A DNA stretch of 64,000 bases from Cytophagales bacterium (GTDB lineage Bacteria; Bacteroidota; Bacteroidia; Cytophagales; Cyclobacteriaceae), in assembly GCA_025359125.1 (NCBI GenBank), contig JANYHI010000059.1, positions 49,495 to 113,494 of the forward strand, given 5' to 3'. The notes below the pieces were generated by a model that had not been told where the DNA came from, ran no database searches, and saw only the letters and a program-made list of their open reading frames with translations. Made by a program: the position numbers and the translations under genes. Within the stretch, counting starts at the first letter, position 1, and the number at the start of each line of letters is the position of its first letter. Of the stretch, positions 62,441-64,000 are shown in pieces.

Positions 62441-63403
62441 TTAGAGATGCCCTTTACCCAAATAATTCGCTACATAATCCACAGCCCCTTGCTCTAAAGT
62501 AACAAACCCCCTAGAGTACCCAGCATCTATTAACTTTCCCATCTTCGCTTCTGTAAAGTATTGGTATTTGTCTCTGATATCTTCGGGCGTATCTACGTAT
62601 TCAATTATTGCGGGTTTATCCAGCGCTGCGAAGACTGCCTTTGCTAAATCATTAAATGTTCTTGCTTTGCCAGAACCTAAATTATAGATGCCTGAATTTT
62701 TTCGGTGATGCATTAAAAAAATGCAGACTTCTGCAACGTCCTTCACATACACAAAATCCCGCATTTGTTCACCGTCCTTATACTCAGGATTATGAGATCT
62801 GAATAATTTCATTTTCCCGGTTTTCTGAATTTGATTGTATGCATGCCAGATGACAGATGCCATTCTTCCTTTGTGGTATTCGTTTGGGCCGTAGACGTTA
62901 AAAAATTTTAACCCTGCCCAAAAGAACGGTTTCTCTCTTTGTTCCAACGCCCATACATCAAAGTCTTGTTTCGATTGACCGTAAGGATTTAAAGGTTTTA
63001 GTTTATGAATGGTTGACTCATCATCGTCATATCCAAATTCACCCAAGCCATAAGTTGCAGCTGATGAAGCGTACACTAAAGGAATCTGATATTGAATACA
63101 TTTTTTCCAGAGGTCTTTAGTGTATTCAGTATTTAATCGACTGAGTAATTCGGTATCAAACTCTGTCGTGTCAGTTCGCGCTCCAATGTGAAAAATGAAC
63201 TCAACTAATTCATTATTTTGATCAAGCCATTTTATAAAAACATCGCGATCTACTTTTTCTTGAATTTTTAACCCAACCAAATTTTTGTTTTTCTCCGAGT
63301 TATCAAATTTGTCAACGGCAATAACAGCATTGAAATTATCAGCATTTAACCGTTGGATGAGATAACTGCCAATAAATCCGGCTGCTCCTGTAACAATAAT
63401 CAT
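62441..63403 (-). CDS. hldD: ADP-L-glycero-D-manno-heptose-6-epimerase
   Basis: This is a 320-residue short-chain dehydrogenase-type epimerase. MIIVTGAAGFIGSYLIQRLN binds NADP. ASSAATYGLGE and PLNPYGQSKQDFD carry the Ser/Tyr/Lys triad, and FFNVYGPNEYHKGRMASVIW is typical of HldD/RfaD. It makes the L-glycero heptose donor for the lipopolysaccharide core. A near-identical 139-base part of the gene also occurs in the fragment at 59095-59316. Confidence 0.95.
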   Translation of the reverse strand: MIIVTGAAGFIGSYLIQRLNADNFNAVIAVDKFDNSEKNKNLVGLKIQEKVDRDVFIKWLDQNNELVEFIFHIGARTDTTEFDTELLSRLNTEYTKDLWKKCIQYQIPLVYASSAATYGLGEFGYDDDESTIHKLKPLNPYGQSKQDFDVWALEQREKPFFWAGLKFFNVYGPNEYHKGRMASVIWHAYNQIQKTGKMKLFRSHNPEYKDGEQMRDFVYVKDVAEVCIFLMHHRKNSGIYNLGSGKARTFNDLAKAVFAALDKPAIIEYVDTPEDIRDKYQYFTEAKMGKLIDAGYSRGFVTLEQGAVDYVANYLGKGHL

Positions 63404-63446
63404 AAGTCCTTAATTTGCTGGCAATTTAGCACAAATTGACCGATCA

Positions 63447-63476
63447 TTTTTGATTGATATAAGCCTCGTATATTTG
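63447..63476 (+). promoter_or_regulatory. Promoter of queD
   Basis: TTTTTG at 63447-63452, a 16-base spacer and TATATTTG at 63469-63476 match the Bacteroidota -33/-7 pattern, with a slightly short spacer. The predicted leader is about ten bases before the ATG at 63494. Confidence 0.5.
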
Positions 63477-63493
63477 CACTCTCAAATACTATC

Positions 63494-63913
63494 ATGATTT
63501 ACGTTAGTCGCAAAGAACATTTTAATGCAGCCCATAAGCTTTCTAATCCCAATTGGTCTGCAGAAAAGAATAGGGAAGTTTTTGGTCCTTGTGCAAACGA
63601 GAATTGGCATGGACACAATTATGAATTAATTACAACTGTTGCCGGAAGTACTGACCCAGAGACTGGCTTTGTCATTGATTTAAAGAAATTAAGTGACTTA
63701 ATTAAAAAAGAAATTATTGATAAAGTCGATCATAAAAACTTGAATTTGGATGTTGATTTTATGAAAGATAAAATGGCGAGTACAGAAAATCTGGCTATTG
63801 AAATGTGGAAGCTGCTCGCTCCTAAAATCTCAACAATCAGCAAATCTGGAAAGCTGCACTCTATCAGGCTTTATGAAACTCCGCGTAATTATGTTGATTA
63901 TTTTGGTGAATAG
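63494..63913 (+). CDS. queD: 6-carboxytetrahydropterin synthase
   Basis: This is a 139-residue enzyme of the PTPS fold. The zinc ligands are His in FNAAHKLSNP and the pair in WHGHNYEL. The catalytic Cys is in VFGPCANENWHGH, and MASTENLAIEMWKLL plus LYETPRNYVDY complete the site. It makes 6-carboxytetrahydropterin, the substrate from which QueE (in this window at 50366) is supplied. It is transcribed divergently from hldD. About 87 bases remain after it with no gene visible. Confidence 0.94.
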   Translation: MIYVSRKEHFNAAHKLSNPNWSAEKNREVFGPCANENWHGHNYELITTVAGSTDPETGFVIDLKKLSDLIKKEIIDKVDHKNLNLDVDFMKDKMASTENLAIEMWKLLAPKISTISKSGKLHSIRLYETPRNYVDYFGE

Positions 63914-64000
63914 TTTGTTGTAAATAAAAAAATCAGTCATTGAAGTTCTATATAATAGCAGGCGAGAGGTCAGGGGATTTGCATGGGAGCAATCTGGTTA

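Noticed and set aside
1..64000. tRNA, rRNA, CRISPR arrays, prophage or integrase genes
   Set aside because: No cloverleaf-like sequence, rRNA segment, regularly spaced direct repeats or integrase signature was seen in any spacer.

Overview
The window is a piece of chromosome from a member of the Bacteroidota, most likely of the order Cytophagales. Lineage markers seen directly are: a SusC/SusD pair, a type IX secretion (T9SS) cargo protein with a gliding-motility-type C-terminus near a PorP/SprF-like protein, a PorE-like TPR/beta-propeller/OmpA protein, rpoC followed by a DUF3467 gene, short 5' leaders, and several upstream regions with the Bacteroidota -7 box TAnnTTTG. Base composition is AT-rich. 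No rRNA, tRNA, CRISPR array or intact transposase gene was found.

Layout. 1-10.7 kb: ribosomal/RNA polymerase operon rplK(end)-rplA-rplJ-rplL-rpoB-rpoC-DUF3467, with structured spacers before rpoB and rpoC. 10.7-22.5 kb: a largely minus-strand housekeeping block (YheT-like hydrolase, small acetyltransferase, MFS exporter, rny, zapA, a coiled-coil protein, pheT, two uncharacterised proteins, radC, rpsT, an M1 peptidase). 22.5-33 kb: envelope and secretion region with an S1/P1-type enzyme, a DMFase-like lipoprotein, PorP/SprF, a 1099-residue type B T9SS cargo protein, a beta-helix protein and two paralogous PAS-LuxR regulators, one broken by a stop codon. 33-46.4 kb: mixed small genes (GT39, GtrA, SRPBCC, TerB, ACP phosphodiesterase, thiL, mce, iscA-type, Uma2, DUF2490, RidA, DUF4198, M24 peptidase, two uncharacterised secreted proteins). 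46.8-54.5 kb: a plus-strand run lepA, HEPN/MNT toxin-antitoxin pair, folD, queE, pabB, pabC, PorE-like. 54.6-59.1 kb: SusC/SusD. 59.1-62.4 kb: a decayed accessory island between SusD and hldD. It holds an hldD fragment, a truncated copy of an AAA ATPase, a transposase remnant, a RelE-type toxin-antitoxin operon with a two-site operator, three palindromic repeat modules and a second ATPase gene with an amber codon inside Walker A. 62.4-64 kb: hldD and queD.

Functional links. queE and queD both serve 7-deazaguanine (queuosine) synthesis. pabB, pabC and folD serve folate metabolism. hldD, GT39 and GtrA serve envelope glycan. The PorP/SprF protein and the CHU_C cargo protein form a likely T9SS cargo/partner locus, now interrupted by an orphan antitoxin gene whose toxin has shrunk to eleven codons.

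The least explained material is the accessory island at 59-62.4 kb, a set of intergenic hairpins built from short low-complexity words, and an in-frame palindromic insertion inside pheT. I did not find a complete new multi-gene system. The best candidates for new description are the palindromic modules tied to the 3' end of the ATPase gene and the intergenic word-repeat hairpins.
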